From assembly GCF_018777385.1 (NCBI RefSeq), contig NZ_JAFJYB010000007.1, positions 62,001 through 126,000 of the forward strand: a stretch of 64,000 bases of DNA. Direction: 5' to 3'. A program made the translations under genes and the position numbers. Origin of the DNA: Candidatus Symbiopectobacterium endolongispinus. GTDB lineage: Bacteria; Pseudomonadota; Gammaproteobacteria; Enterobacterales; Enterobacteriaceae. This document shows, in pieces, positions 29,757 through 40,271 of this stretch; the stretch's first letter is position 1, and every line of letters begins with the position of its first letter. The notes beneath the pieces are model-generated. The model was not told where the DNA came from. It did not search any database and was given only the letters and a program-made list of their open reading frames with translations.

Positions 29757-31235
29757 GTGGATATCACCCTCTTTTACGGTGTAGGCGGCGGGGCGGTCGG
29801 AGTGCTGGTGGGATGGCTGGTTGCCAGCCTGCGTTACCAGCAACGCCGCGCCCAGCAAGAAACGGAACAACGTATACAAGAACAAGCGTTACAGCAGGCG
29901 CAAAGCGCGGTACGTTAGCTTCAGCTTGCGCGTGATAAGGACGAACAGCGCCTGCGTCAGGATGATATGGAACTGCGTTTGATGCACGGTAAACTCACCG
30001 CCCATCAGGAAAAGCTGCTGATCATGGCCCGGTTGCAAAATGAGTGCAACCAGCTCAACCAGGAATTGCGCGCGCTGCGCGAAGCAAACGGTGCGCAGGA
30101 AGCGGAACTGCGTGAAGTCACCATCCGTCTGGAAGAGACGCGCCTCGCTGCTGAGGAAAAACAGCGCTTGTTAATCAACAGTGAGCAACGCCTGACGACA
30201 CAGTTTGAAAATCTGGCTAACCGGATTTTTGAGCACAGCGGTCGCCGGGTGGATGAACAAAATCAACAGAGCCTTGATAAACTGCTTACGCCACTGCGGG
30301 AACAACTGGACGGTTTTCGTCGTCAGGTCCAGGAGGGGTTCGGCAGTGAAGCGCGTGAGCGCCACACGCTGGCGCATGAAATTCGCCAGTTGCAGCAACT
30401 CAATGTGCAAATGGCGCGAGAAGCGGTCAACCTGACGAAAGCCCTGAAAGGCGATAATAAAACCCAGGGGAACTGGGGCAAAGTGGTGCTGGGACGCGTG
30501 CTTGAGGCTTCGGGCCTGCGTGAAGGCCATGAATACCAAACGCAGGTCAGTATCCAGACGGGCGCAAACGGACGCATGCAGTCGGATGTGATCGTTCGTC
30601 TCCCACAGGGCAAAGATGTGGTGATTGATGCCAAGATGTCGCTGGTGGCCTATGAGCGCTACTTTAACAGCGAGGACGACGGGGAACGCGCCAGCGCACT
30701 CAACGAGCATATCGCCTCCGTGCGCGGGCATATCCGCCTGCTGAGCAATAAGGACTATCAACAATTGCCGGGGCTGCGCTCGTTGGACTATGTGCTGATG
30801 TTTATCCCCGTCGAGCCTGCTTTTCTGGTTGCTATCGACCGCCATCCTGAATTGATCAGCGAAGCCCTGCAACACAACATCATGCTGGTAAGCCCTACCA
30901 CGCTGCTCGTCGCGTTACGTACCATCACCAATCTGTGGCGTTATGAACAGCAAAGCCGCAATGCGCAGCAGATCGCCGATCGTGCCTCTCGGCTGTACGA
31001 TAAACTGCGTCTCTTTGTGGAAGGCATGGCGGTGTTGGGGCAAGGTCTGGATAAATCACAGGTTAGCTATCGGCAGGCTATGAACAAACTGGCTTCCGGG
31101 CGCGGTAATCTGATAGCCCAGGTAGAAGGTTTCCGTTCCCTTGGTGTTGAGGTTAAGCGTACCATAAACCCCAACGTGGCAGAGCAAGCGGTGCTATCTG
31201 CTGAGGCTAACGACGAGACCGGGTGGCTGTCTTAG
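29757..31235 (+). pseudogene. rmuC: DNA recombination protein RmuC with an early stop codon
   Basis: RmuC limits certain inversions at short inverted repeats; it has an N-terminal membrane anchor, a coiled coil and a PD-(D/E)XK-like domain. The start is the GTG at 29757 with AAGGA upstream, giving the anchor GVGGGAVGVLVGWLVASLRY. A TAG at 29916-29918 (codon 54) interrupts the coiled coil, probably from CAG. The rest is open: EQFENLANRIFEHS-like segment, VIDAKMSLVAYERYF nuclease core and MLVSPTTLLVALRT. An ATG at 29967 could restart a 422-residue protein lacking the anchor, so partial function cannot be excluded. It is the only lesion seen. Confidence 0.88.
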
Positions 31236-31582
31236 CAGCCTGAAGCAATGCAAACTGACATCCCGACCAGCGGAGAACAACCTGCCAGTGCAGACGTGGG
31301 AATATCGAACCAGCTGTGATGCGTTGCGTATGTTCACGTTTTACAACTTTATTCAGTGCATCAGAGCTATGGGTTTTTAAGCCTGGCCTGTTACACTCCC
31401 CCCATTAAGGGGTAGTTCCAAAATTTGATGTTCCTCTTCGATTGTTGATGCGAAACGCACACAGACACGCCAAGCTCGTGTTGCGCATAACGCTCGACAG
31501 CGCAATGTGAGCGGTGAGTCTAGCCGAGAGTGCGCAAAGGGGATTGACCACAATTCTGATTTGGAAAAGTAGGGCGAAGAAC
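31236..31582. other. rmuC-ubiE intergenic region, no gene seen
   Basis: These 347 bases lie upstream of ubiE. Reading frames in it are short and lack family matches or good ribosome sites. TTACAC near 31391-31396 could serve as a -10 element for ubiE-ubiJ-ubiB, but without a convincing -35. I see no hairpin or repeat of note. Confidence 0.4.
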
Positions 31583-32338
31583 ATGACGAACGATCCGGAG
31601 AAAACCACTCATTTTGGTTTTCGTACTGTCGATAAAAACGATAAAGAGGCCATGGTAGCGGGCGTATTTCACTCCGTAGCGGGAAAATATGACCTGATGA
31701 ACGATTTGATGTCCTTCGGGATTCATCGTGCCTGGAAACGATTTACCATTGAGTGCAGCGGCGTCCGGCGCGACCAGCGCGTGCTGGATCTGGCGGGCGG
31801 AACGGGGGATTTGACGGCTAAATTCTCACTTCTGGTCGGCGAAGCGGGGGAAGTGGTGCTGGCCGATATCAATGCTTCCATGCTGAAAGTGGGACGCGAA
31901 AAGCTCCGCAATCTGGGGATTATTGATAACGTCAGCTATGTGCAGGCCAATGCGGAGGCGCAGCCCTTCCCGGATGACTACTTTGACTGCATCACCATTT
32001 CTTTCGGTTTACGCAACGTGACGGATAAAGACAAAGCGCTGCGCTCCATGTTCCGCGTCCTGAAGCCCGGCGGCCGTTTGCTGGTGCTGGAGTTTTCCAA
32101 ACCGATGTTGAAACCGCTCAGCAAAGTCTACGATTTCTACTCATTCCATGTTTTGCCGCGTATTGGCGATATGGTGACCAAAGATGCGGGCAGCTACCGT
32201 TATTTGGCGGAATCGATACGTATGCATCCGGATCAGGAAACGCTGAAGGGCATGATGGTGGATGCGGGCTTTGACAGTGTAAACTACTTCAACCTCACGG
32301 GAGGCATTGTCGCGTTACACCGTGGGTTCAAATTTTAA
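31583..32338 (+). CDS. ubiE: Ubiquinone/menaquinone C-methyltransferase UbiE
   Basis: UbiE uses SAM to C-methylate the benzoquinol and demethylmenaquinol rings in quinone synthesis. The 251-residue product equals E. coli. It has the SAM loop [15 protein letters not shown], the [19 protein letters not shown] motif and the C-terminal [14 protein letters not shown]. The ATG at 31583 ([13 protein letters not shown]) is the family start; an earlier frame start at 31514 is rejected. It heads ubiE-ubiJ-ubiB. Intact. Confidence 0.96.
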   Translation: MTNDPEKTTHFGFRTVDKNDKEAMVAGVFHSVAGKYDLMNDLMSFGIHRAWKRFTIECSGVRRDQRVLDLAGGTGDLTAKFSLLVGEAGEVVLADINASMLKVGREKLRNLGIIDNVSYVQANAEAQPFPDDYFDCITISFGLRNVTDKDKALRSMFRVLKPGGRLLVLEFSKPMLKPLSKVYDFYSFHVLPRIGDMVTKDAGSYRYLAESIRMHPDQETLKGMMVDAGFDSVNYFNLTGGIVALHRGFKF

Positions 32339-32362
32339 GTTGTTTTATAGTGGGAAACGCTG

Positions 32363-32971
32363 ATGCTGATAACGTCTGTGCTGACTGCCGCGCTGGAAAC
32401 GGCGTTAAATAGCCTGCTTTTTCGCGAACGTAGCTTGAAAGCGGCGCGCCAGCGACTACAGGGAAAAACGCTCAAAATTGTGTTAGCAGAACTGCCAATG
32501 CCGCTGGTATTGGTCTTTGGTGAGCACCGCGTTGATGTGGTAAGCCAGTGGGCTGATACGGCGGATTGTCAGTTAGAAACCCGGATACCCGCATTGCTAA
32601 CATTGCGCGATCGCCAGCAGCTTTCATCGCTGATGCGTCGTGGTGAACTGGTCATTGAAGGGGATATGCAGGTTGTCCAACACCTTGTCAATCTATTGGA
32701 TTTGGCGGAGTGCGACCCCGCAGAGTGGCTTGCGCCTTACACGGGCGACGTTGTTGCGCAAAGCATTGGTCAGACAGTACAAGGCGCGTTTCGCGGTGCG
32801 GCCCGTTTGTTTGATCGCCAGCGGCGTTATTTGGCAGAAACCGTAACGGAAGAGTGGCGGCTTGCGCCTGGGCGTTTAGAAGCGGCCTGGTGGTATGATG
32901 AAGTGGCCGCGTTAAGCGATGATGTCGATACGCTGGCGGCACGACTGGCGAAGCTGGAGTCTGCCGCATGA
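32363..32971 (+). CDS. ubiJ: Ubiquinone biosynthesis accessory factor UbiJ (SCP2 domain)
   Basis: UbiJ is a soluble lipid-binding scaffold of the Ubi metabolon with an SCP2 domain. The 202-residue product begins [20 protein letters not shown] and has the SCP2-like strand region [20 protein letters not shown], ending in a helical tail. It sits between ubiE (24 bases) and ubiB (ATGA overlap), the conserved operon order. Confidence 0.92.
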   Translation: MLITSVLTAALETALNSLLFRERSLKAARQRLQGKTLKIVLAELPMPLVLVFGEHRVDVVSQWADTADCQLETRIPALLTLRDRQQLSSLMRRGELVIEGDMQVVQHLVNLLDLAECDPAEWLAPYTGDVVAQSIGQTVQGAFRGAARLFDRQRRYLAETVTEEWRLAPGRLEAAWWYDEVAALSDDVDTLAARLAKLESAA

Positions 32972-34611
32972 CGCCAAGTGAATTGCTGCGCCTTTACCAC
33001 ATTATTCGCGTCATGTTGAGCTATGGGCTCGATGAACTGATCCCGCATTTGCGCATCACCTTACCGTTGCGTATCTGGCGCAAATTCCTGTTCTGGATGC
33101 CAAACCTCCATAAGGACAAACCGCTTGGTGAACGTTTGCGTTTGGCGTTGCAGGAATTGGGCCCGGTGTGGATCAAGTTCGGTCAGATGATGTCTACTCG
33201 ACGCGATCTTTTTCCACCGGAGATTGCCGATCAGCTCGCTATCCTTCAGGATCGCGTCGATCCTTTTGACGGTAAACTGGCCCGTGAGCAGATCGAACTT
33301 TCGATGGGAGGCATTCTACTCGAAAGCTGGTTTGATGATTTTGAAATAGTGCCACTGGCCTCTGCGTCTATCGCACAGGTACATACTGCGCGGCTCAAAA
33401 CAAACGGCCAGGAAGTGGTTATCAAGGTCATTCGTCCTGATATCCTCCCTGTCATTAAGGCTGATATGCGGCTGATGAACCGTTTGGCGGGCTGGTTGCC
33501 GATGCTGTTACCGGATGGACGACGTTTGCGCCCGCGAGAAGTAGTGCATGAGTACGAAAAAACCCTGCTTGACGAATTAAACCTGCTGCGTGAAGCGGCA
33601 AATGCCATTCAATTGCGCCGTAACTTTGATGGCAGCCCGATGCTGTATATTCCGGAAATCTATTCGGATTATTGCAGTGAAAACATGCTGGTCATGGAGC
33701 GTATCTACGGTATTCCGGTCTCAGACGTTGAGGCGCTGAAAGCCAACGGCACCAATATGCCGCTGCTGGCGGAGCGCGGCGTGCAGGTGTTCTTTACTCA
33801 GGTGTTCCGCGACAGCTTCTTCCACGCCGATATGCATCCGGGAAATATTTTTATCAGCTATGAACACCCTGAAAACCCGCAATATATCGGTATTGATTGT
33901 GGCATCGTTGGGTCATTGAACAAAGAAGATAAGCGCTATCTGGCAGAAAACTTCATTGCCTTTTTCAATCGCGATTATCGTCGCGTTGCTGAACTGCATG
34001 TAGATTCCGGCTGGGTGCTTGCCGATACTAATGTTGAAGAGTTTGAATTTGCGATTCGCACCGTGTGCGAACCCATTTTTGAAAAGCCGTTGGCAGAGAT
34101 CTCCTTTGGGCATGTGTTATTAAACTTGTTCAATACGGCGCGCCGCTTCAACATGGAAGTGCAGCCACAGTTGGTCTTGTTGCAAAAGACGTTGCTCTAC
34201 GTTGAAGGTGTAGGCCGCCAGCTTTACCCGCAGTTGGATTTATGGAAAACAGCCAAGCCTTTTCTGGAGTCGTGGCTGAAAGATCAGATGGGGGTTGCTG
34301 CACTGATTCGCGGATTGAAAGAAAAGGCCCCCTTCTGGGCGGAAAAACTGCCGGAAATTCCCGAGTTGATTTACGATGGTTTGCGGCAGCATCGGCTGCT
34401 GCGCCACAGTGTTACACAACTGACAGATGAACTGCGCATGCAGCGAGTGCGTCAAAGCCAGTCGCATTATTTACTTGGCGTTGGCGCGACGTTGCTGCTG
34501 GCTGGGTTACTCATGTTGGTGGGGCGTCAGGATCTCCCGGAAGTGATTTCGGCGGGGTTAATGGCCGCTGGTGTTGTGAGCTGGGTCATTGGTTGGCGTC
34601 GTACACGTTGA
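32968..34611 (+). CDS. ubiB: Ubiquinone biosynthesis atypical kinase/ATPase UbiB
   Basis: UbiB is the ADCK/COQ8-family protein that supports ubiquinone synthesis at the membrane through ATPase activity. The 547-residue product has the KxGQ motif (KFGQ, Lys70), the Ala-rich loop ASASIAQVH, the kinase core [10 protein letters not shown] and GIDCGIVG, and two C-terminal membrane helices ([19 protein letters not shown] and the segment that follows). The start overlaps the ubiJ stop. Intact. Confidence 0.95.
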   Translation: MTPSELLRLYHIIRVMLSYGLDELIPHLRITLPLRIWRKFLFWMPNLHKDKPLGERLRLALQELGPVWIKFGQMMSTRRDLFPPEIADQLAILQDRVDPFDGKLAREQIELSMGGILLESWFDDFEIVPLASASIAQVHTARLKTNGQEVVIKVIRPDILPVIKADMRLMNRLAGWLPMLLPDGRRLRPREVVHEYEKTLLDELNLLREAANAIQLRRNFDGSPMLYIPEIYSDYCSENMLVMERIYGIPVSDVEALKANGTNMPLLAERGVQVFFTQVFRDSFFHADMHPGNIFISYEHPENPQYIGIDCGIVGSLNKEDKRYLAENFIAFFNRDYRRVAELHVDSGWVLADTNVEEFEFAIRTVCEPIFEKPLAEISFGHVLLNLFNTARRFNMEVQPQLVLLQKTLLYVEGVGRQLYPQLDLWKTAKPFLESWLKDQMGVAALIRGLKEKAPFWAEKLPEIPELIYDGLRQHRLLRHSVTQLTDELRMQRVRQSQSHYLLGVGATLLLAGLLMLVGRQDLPEVISAGLMAAGVVSWVIGWRRTR

Positions 34612-34619
34612 AGCAGATC

Positions 34620-34650
34620 ATGACAGGCGCTATTAATAGCCGTATATAAT
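34620..34650 (+). promoter_or_regulatory. Putative tatA promoter
   Basis: ATGACA (34620-34625) matches the -35 consensus at five of six positions. It is followed after 17 bases by TATATA (34643-34648), overlapping TATAAT (34645-34650). It lies just after the ubiB stop and ~200 bases upstream of tatA. The long leader contains an imperfect hairpin (about 34671-34695) but no recognised riboswitch. Confidence 0.45.
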
Positions 34651-34851
34651 AGTTACGGCTTTGACCTTATATGCCTTTCCGCCGCAGGAAAAAGGCGTTG
34701 CAGGAAACGCAAACCGAGCGCATCCTCTGGGCATGCATTCTCTAGGTAAGAATAACGCGCGGTGACTCGTTTTTGGACAAAATGCACACACGAACGTTTG
34801 CGGCGTGAAAGATGATAGATAACTCCCCTTTGTAGAAAAGAGGTAATTGGT

Positions 34852-35133
34852 ATGGGTGGTATTAGTATTTGGAACTTGTTGATCATTGTGGTGATCGTGG
34901 TTCTGCTGTTTGGTACTAACAAGCTGAGAACGCTAGGCTCCGATTTGGGTGCATCGATTAAAGGCTTTAAAAAAGCCATCAGCGATGACCAACCTTCGTC
35001 CGCTGACAGCGCATCTGCAAACCAGAATGAAAAAACACAGCAGGATGCCGATTTCGCGACGAAGTCCATCACGGAACAACAGGCTGACGTAAAATCAGAA
35101 GAAACGAAGAGCCATCACAAAGAGCAGGTATAA
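34852..35133 (+). CDS. tatA: Twin-arginine translocase subunit TatA
   Basis: TatA forms the polymeric pore component of the Tat system that exports folded proteins. The 93-residue product has a short N-terminal membrane helix ([16 protein letters not shown]), the hinge and amphipathic helix ([20 protein letters not shown]), and an acidic, hydrophilic tail. AGAGG precedes the ATG. tatB follows after three bases. Intact. Confidence 0.95.
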   Translation: MGGISIWNLLIIVVIVVLLFGTNKLRTLGSDLGASIKGFKKAISDDQPSSADSASANQNEKTQQDADFATKSITEQQADVKSEETKSHHKEQV

Positions 35134-35136
35134 TCG

Positions 35137-35766
35137 GTGTTTGATATCGGATTTGGTGAGCTGATGCTCGTAATGGTGATCGGCCTGGTAGCACTCGGGC
35201 CTGAACGCCTGCCCGTTGCGGTTAAAACGATTGCTGGTTGGGTCAGAACGCTGCGCTCGCTGGCGTCTACGGTGCAAAATGAGCTGACCCAAGAGTTGAA
35301 GTTGCAAGAGTTGCAGGACAGTTTGAAGAAGGTGGAGCAGGCTAGCCTGAAAAACCTTTCTCCAGAGTTGAAAGCCTCTATGGACGAACTCAAAGAAGCG
35401 GCGGATGCGATGCGACGCGGTTATGCGAAACCCGGTGACAGCGCCACTGCGCAGTTGGGTGAGGTGCCGCATAAGCCGTTGGCGGATGCTGAGGCAGCAC
35501 ATGATGGTGTTATCAACGCCGAGCAGGCGTCGTCGCCAGCAGCGTTACCGTCTGTAGACCAACCCGCCGCTGCGCCATCCTCATCCCTTATCGATGTGGC
35601 ACCGCCTGCGGCAGTCAATAGCTCACCAGAAGCGCCTTCTGCAACGGCTGTGCCTGACAATACGCCAGCTGTCGCTGCCGTGGCACCGACCGATGATGTA
35701 CCCAATAAGCGCGCAGCGCCTGCCCCGGCTGTCGCGCCTTCCCAACCCTCTGCTGATGAACGCTAG
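35137..35766 (+). CDS. tatB: Twin-arginine translocase subunit TatB
   Basis: TatB with TatC forms the signal-peptide receptor complex. The 209-residue product starts at a GTG ([20 protein letters not shown]) and has the [13 protein letters not shown] motif with the conserved Glu after the membrane helix. An amphipathic and coiled helix follows, then a long Ala/Pro-rich tail (from about residue 125) that is longer than in E. coli and poorly constrained. Four-base spacing to tatA and tatC indicates one operon. Intact. Confidence 0.94.
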   Translation: MFDIGFGELMLVMVIGLVALGPERLPVAVKTIAGWVRTLRSLASTVQNELTQELKLQELQDSLKKVEQASLKNLSPELKASMDELKEAADAMRRGYAKPGDSATAQLGEVPHKPLADAEAAHDGVINAEQASSPAALPSVDQPAAAPSSSLIDVAPPAAVNSSPEAPSATAVPDNTPAVAAVAPTDDVPNKRAAPAPAVAPSQPSADER

Positions 35767-35769
35767 TCT

Positions 35770-36489
35770 ATGGCCGTTGAAGATACACAACCGTTAATCA
35801 GTCACCTGATTGAGCTTCGCAAGCGCCTGTTAAACAGCATTATTTGTGTGCTGGGCGTATTTGTCGTGCTGGTTTTTTTTGCTAACGACATCTATCAGAT
35901 TGTCTCGGCACCGCTTATTGAACAACTGCCTGCCGGGGCCAGTATGATTGCCACCGACGTGGCCTCCCCGTTCTTTACGCCGATTAAACTCACGATGATC
36001 GTGTCGGTGTTTGTCGCTGCACCGTTGGTGTTGTATCAAGTCTGGGCGTTTATCGCTCCGGCGCTGTACAAACATGAACGTCGCCTGATGATGCCGTTGC
36101 TGTTCTCCAGCAGCCTGCTGTTCTATGCGGGTATGGCATTTGCCTACTTTGTCGTGTTCCCACTGGCGTTTGGCTTTTTTGCCAAGACAGCGCCGCAGGG
36201 TGTGCAAATCGCCACTGATATCAATAACTACCTCGATTTCGTGATGGCGCTGTTTATGGCGTTTGGCGTCTCTTTCCAGGTACCTATTGCTATTGTGCTG
36301 CTGTGCTGGAGCGGTGTGACCAACACGGAAGATTTGAAGAAGAAGCGGTCTTATGTGCTGGTTGGCGCTTTCGTTGTTGGTATGCTGCTGACGCCGCCGG
36401 ACGTGTTCTCACAGACGTTGTTAGCTATTCCGATGTACTTGTTGTTTGAAGTCGGCCTGTTCTGCTCACGTTTTTACGTGGGGAAATGA
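35770..36489 (+). CDS. tatC: Twin-arginine translocase subunit TatC, tail shortened by a stop
   Basis: TatC is the six-helix core of the Tat receptor. The 239-residue frame includes all membrane segments and the conserved [12 protein letters not shown]-terminus, FFTPIKL and the proline motif [11 protein letters not shown]-type ([17 protein letters not shown]). It ends FYVGK at TGA 36487-36489. The same frame continues after this stop with an acidic, Glu-rich 20-residue tail like that of other TatC proteins, to a TGA at 36550-36552. The stop probably arose from CGA or GGA. The cytoplasmic tail is variable in the family, so TatC is likely still functional. tatD, which follows in E. coli, is absent. 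Confidence 0.9.
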   Translation: MAVEDTQPLISHLIELRKRLLNSIICVLGVFVVLVFFANDIYQIVSAPLIEQLPAGASMIATDVASPFFTPIKLTMIVSVFVAAPLVLYQVWAFIAPALYKHERRLMMPLLFSSSLLFYAGMAFAYFVVFPLAFGFFAKTAPQGVQIATDINNYLDFVMALFMAFGVSFQVPIAIVLLCWSGVTNTEDLKKKRSYVLVGAFVVGMLLTPPDVFSQTLLAIPMYLLFEVGLFCSRFYVGK

Positions 36490-36565
36490 CGCCGTCAGTA
36501 TGAGGCGGAAGAGCGCGAGGCAGAAGAAAGCAACGAAGGTCCATCGTCCTGAATCCTGTTGTTAT

Positions 36566-36586
36566 CCCTGCTACGGCGGGGTTTTT
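36566..36586 (+). terminator. Rho-independent terminator after tatC
   Basis: CCCTGC (36566-36571) pairs with GCGGGG (36576-36581, one G-U) around TACG, followed by five T. It ends the tatABC operon 14 bases after the ancestral tatC stop. Confidence 0.75.
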
Positions 36587-37003
36587 GCGTTCAGAACGCC
36601 GCTTTGGTGCATAAATCTAAAGGGGGATTTTGGCGTGTGCAGTGAACGTTTCGTGCGCATTAACCCACGTGGTTATTTGCACCGTACAGCGCACGCGCCC
36701 GACACGGGACTCTCAATCGCCGTTCACCTTGTGGCCTCGTATTCCCCAGCGCTTCGGCAGATGTTTGCACGCAAGAGCTTGTATCTAAATGCATGGCTGC
36801 CTGAGTGCTTATCTATCTCTTAGCTCAACGGGATAAAAATTAACCTTGAGTCGGGGCTTGGGGTCCGTTAACCTTTGCTGCAATGAACTTCTCGTCTCAC
36901 CTGAGCACACACGGAAAATGAATAAACACGACTGATGAATTCGGATCCTTGCTAACGCGAATGCGTTATCTGGAATGGCTATTGATTTCATTCAGGAGTG
37001 CTT
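36587..37003. other. Intergenic region after tatABC, no gene seen
   Basis: About 417 bases separate the tat terminator from the ABC-F gene. E. coli has tatD here; nothing like it remains. One open frame (36446-36823) starts inside tatC and has no family features, so I do not call it. A small dyad TAACGC-GAAT-GCGTTA (36954-36969) and an AGGAG site for the next gene are all I see. This is a likely rearrangement junction. Confidence 0.45.
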
Positions 37004-38438
37004 ATGGCTCATTGTGCTCAATCCCCTTCTTTTCTTTTACATCAGGTCACCTGCCAATTTGCGACAGGCTTGACGCTTTTTGGTCCGCTGACGCTGTCGC
37101 TTGAACCCTCATTGTGCGGCCTGGTCGGGCTTAACGGCTGCGGAAAAACATCGCTGCTGCGGCTGCTGGCAGGGCACGACACCCCCCGCTTTCGGTCATA
37201 TTGAACGCGTGGGTTCTCTGGCATATGTTGCTCAGCAACATAGGGTTTTATCAACCACAACGCTGGCTGAACTGAGCGGCGGTGGACGCGTGCGGGCACT
37301 GCTGTGCGCGGCGTTTATGACTGATGCTGACTATTTACTGCTTGATGAACCGACGAACCACCTCGATAGACAGGCGAGAACGTAGTTTTACGACAAGCTT
37401 TCCCAGCGACGTGGCGGTGCATTGGTGGCAACGCACGATCGTGAACTACTGGCGATGATGTCGCGCATTTTGGAACTGACCCTGACGGGTCTGCGCAACT
37501 ATGGCGGCAATTATGATGACTATCAGCGGCAGCGCCAGGCTGCTCAGGCGGCATTGGAACATGCCACTACCGAGCGTCGGCGCACCCGAATGCGTTTGCA
37601 AAAAGAGCATGATGCCAGCCAGCGGCGCTCGGCACAGACCTTACGCACGGTAGATTCACTGAATATCGCCTCATTTGAGCGGGTGCAATACAAAGCGGCG
37701 GCAAAAGCGCGTTTAGGCACACTGCGTAAGCAGCACCGTGAGCAAAATGGTGTGCTTAATGCTGCTGTCTGTGAGATGCGAGGAAGGGTCGAGGAAGATA
37801 GCCCGATATTATTTACGCTGCCAGGTAGCCATGTCGCACCCAATAAACCGGTGTTAGTGCTCGACGATCTCGTATTGCCCCACATCGCGAATGCGCCTTT
37901 CAACTGGAGGATGGATGGCCCGATGCGGGTAGCGCTGCGCGGGCCAAACGGCTGCGGCAAATCGACCATGCTTAAGGTGATTATGGGAGATGGAACGCCG
38001 GTATCGGGTGACTGTTGTGTTTCAGTCACCACGGCTTATCTTGATCAGCATTTGTCGCGTTTGGATCTCTCGTTGTCGGTACTGGCACATCTTAATACCG
38101 ACGATACGCCTCTAGAGGAGGGGGTCTTGCGTACCCGGTTGGCGCAACTGCAACTGGATGCGAATAAAGTGGGTCTACCTCTGGCAGCATTAAGCGGCGG
38201 TGAGCGTTTGAAGGCGGCTTTGGCTTGTGTGCTGTGGCGTTGCGATGCCGCACAATTGTTGTTGGATGAACCCACCAACCATCTCGATCTTACGTCAACG
38301 CAGGCGATTGAGGCGGCGTTATCCACGTTTCCGGGGGCAATGATTGTAGTATCGCACGATGAAGCCTTTCTTTCTGGTTTGAGGCTTACGCACAGCCTCG
38401 AATGGCGGGAAACGGGGCGGCAGTGTCAACATGAGTAG
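37004..38438 (+). pseudogene. ABC-F family ATPase, deleted, frameshifted and with a stop
   Basis: The remnant encodes two ABC ATPase domains in tandem without membrane segments, the ABC-F arrangement of ribosome-associated ATPases. Domain 1 has Walker A GLNGCGKTS and Walker B LLLDEPTNHLD; domain 2 has GPNGCGKST, signature LSGGERLK and LLLDEPTNHLD. Three defects are visible. The frame shifts at the C6 run after AGHDT (about 37181-37186). Roughly 50 residues between the Q-loop (VAQQH) and the signature of domain 1 are missing, leaving TTLAELSGGGR with a damaged signature. A TAG at 37383-37385 interrupts QART-FYDK. AGGAG precedes the ATG at 37004. The exact family member is not identified. Confidence 0.8.
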
Positions 38439-38598
38439 CGAAGGCGCTGGTTTGAAAATGGCGGATGTCTAACTGTGATGATTCAAATTTATTGATGTTC
38501 TTCATCACGCGCTGGTGACTTTCTCCTGGCGAAAAAGGGCGTAGAGTAATCCTATCGAGTGCACTGGCACATCAATATGGCTCACTAAGGATACTTCT

Positions 38599-39384
38599 AT
38601 GAACACTTCCCGGATGCCCGCACTGTTTCTCGGCCATGGTAGCCCGATGAACGTGTTGGAAGAGAATGAATATACGCGCGCATGGCGTCAGTTAGGCGAA
38701 ACCCTGCCGCGTCCTAAAGGCATTATCGCGGTCTCGGCTCACTGGTATACCCGAGGTACGGCGGTAACGGCAATGGAAAAACCGCGTACCATCCACGATT
38801 TCGGCGGCTTCCCGCAGGCGCTGTTTGATACTCAGTATCCGGCACCGGGATCGCCTGAATTGGCAGAGCGCATTCAACAGGCATTGGCACCGCTGCCAGT
38901 GATTGCTGACCACGAGCAGTGGGGGTTTGACCACGGCTCTTGGGGCGTGTTGATCAAGATGTACCCGGATGCGGATATTCCCGTGGTGCAACTGAGCGTG
39001 GACGGTACGCAATCGGCAGAGTATCACTACCAGTTGGGCACCAAACTGGCAGCGCTGCGTGACGAAGGCTATATGATTGTCGCCAGCGGTAACGTGGTGC
39101 ATAACTTGCGTATGGTGAAATGGGATGGCGATGCCACGCCTCATGACTGGGCGGTTTCCTTCGATCAGTTTGTCAAAGACAATCTGAACTATCAGGGAGA
39201 TAACCATCCGTTGGTGGACTTTATGCAACATAAAGGGGCGGCGTTGTCGAACCCGACGCCCGACCACTTTTTACCGCTGCTCTATGTGCTGGGCAGTTGG
39301 GATGGCAAAGAGCCCATCACGGTGCCCGTCGATGGTATTGTGATGGGAGCCTTGAGTATGCTGTCGGTACAAGTGGGCGGTTAA
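38599..39384 (+). CDS. ygiD: 4,5-DOPA dioxygenase extradiol family protein
   Basis: YgiD belongs to the extradiol ring-cleavage dioxygenase III family (LigB fold); E. coli YgiD opens L-DOPA in vitro. The 261-residue product has the metal-binding histidine motifs GHGSPMN, VSAHWYTRG, GFDHGSWGVL and NVVHNLR. AAGGA precedes the ATG. In E. coli it lies near tolC-ygiBC, as here. The physiological substrate is unknown. Intact. Confidence 0.93.
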   Translation: MNTSRMPALFLGHGSPMNVLEENEYTRAWRQLGETLPRPKGIIAVSAHWYTRGTAVTAMEKPRTIHDFGGFPQALFDTQYPAPGSPELAERIQQALAPLPVIADHEQWGFDHGSWGVLIKMYPDADIPVVQLSVDGTQSAEYHYQLGTKLAALRDEGYMIVASGNVVHNLRMVKWDGDATPHDWAVSFDQFVKDNLNYQGDNHPLVDFMQHKGAALSNPTPDHFLPLLYVLGSWDGKEPITVPVDGIVMGALSMLSVQVGG

Positions 39385-39393
39385 GTTTGAATA

Positions 39394-39966
39394 TCAAGCC
39401 CGTGCACAGCACGGGCTTGTCTTATTCGTGGTGGCATTAGCCGTTTTTAAGTGAATTAAAATATCCTGCGCTGTTTTTTTGTGGTTCTCGGACGCTTTGG
39501 CATTATTCAGTAGGCGGTTTGCCCAAAATGCCGATGCTTTAACATCCTTCTTCAACACTTTGCCATCGGCGAGCAGGCTTGCCAGCGCCGTTTGCGCGAT
39601 AGGTAAATTGGCATTGGCCGCTTTGGTCAGGTACGCCTGCCCCTGCTGTGGATCGTGTGGAATTCTTTTCGAGGTAAAGTAGGTTTTGCCTACGGCAAAC
39701 TGCGAGGGCACATGGCCACCATCCGCAGCGCGTTTCAGCCACACAAACCCTTCTTTCCAGGCGCTGTTCGAACCGCTGGTGGTCAGGTTATACGCCAGGC
39801 GGTTCTACGCTTCAAGATCGCCCTGTTCTGCACGTTTTACCAGATCGGTATCTTCATCGTAGATGGCTTTAACATCGGCAGGCAGAGAGGCGGTGCTGGC
39901 GGCGTGGGCGGTAAACAAGGTGCTAACGGCGCAAAGCAGCAGCGCAGACAGAAGTCGCTTTTTCAT
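39394..39966 (-). pseudogene. Exported Sel1-repeat protein with an internal stop
   Basis: The conceptual 190-residue protein has a signal peptide (MKKRLLSALLLCAVSTLFTAHA) and Sel1-like helical repeats (for example WLKRAADGGHVPSQFAVGKTYF and AYLTKAANANLPIAQTALASLL). Such repeats mediate protein contacts; no specific function is recognised. A TAG at 39805-39807 (codon 54, before NRLAYNL) probably came from CAG. The downstream part could restart at 39744 but would lack the export signal. The frame end overlaps the terminator hairpin. Confidence 0.75.
39396..39418. terminator. Terminator hairpin between ygiD and the Sel1 gene
   Basis: AAGCCCGTGC (39396-39405) pairs perfectly with GCACGGGCTT (39409-39418) around ACA, followed by GTCTT. 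It lies between convergent genes and overlaps the final codons of the Sel1-repeat frame. Confidence 0.7.
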
Positions 39967-40150
39967 AAAAGTCCTTTTTCCATGAGGTAAATAACGCTAT
40001 TGAATATCGGCGAAGAGAGCGTTTTCTTTAATCTTTTCAGTAATTAATTCAATTACATCATGATATTAGGATTATGCCACTAAATAATTACCTCAATCCG
40101 GTGATTGAGGCTGCTGACAAACTTATCTAAAACCGCCACTTTCCGCCCAA

Positions 40151-40240
40151 TTCCCTCATTCCCGCGCAGGCGGGAATCTCTGGCAGGTAAAACGCGTTTC
40201 TTCTCACAGAGATCCCCGGCTTTCGCCGAGGATGACGATG
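40151..40240. repeat. REP-like intergenic repeat with two hairpins
   Basis: ATTCCCGC-GCAG-GCGGGAAT (40158-40177) is a perfect eight-base stem. CCCCGGC-TTTC-GCCGAGG (40214-40231) follows with one mismatch, then GATGACGATGGGA. The CATTCCCGC...GCGGGAAT and AGATCCCCGG...GATGACG pattern resembles mobile REP-like intergenic repeats of many proteobacteria. It occupies the otherwise gene-free 305-base gap 39967-40271. Confidence 0.65.
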
Positions 40241-40271
40241 GGAATAAAGCGGCTTTTCCTGGCAGTAAGAA

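Noticed and set aside
36446-36823. A 125-codon frame after tatC.
   Set aside because: Starts inside tatC in another frame, runs through the terminator, has no family features.
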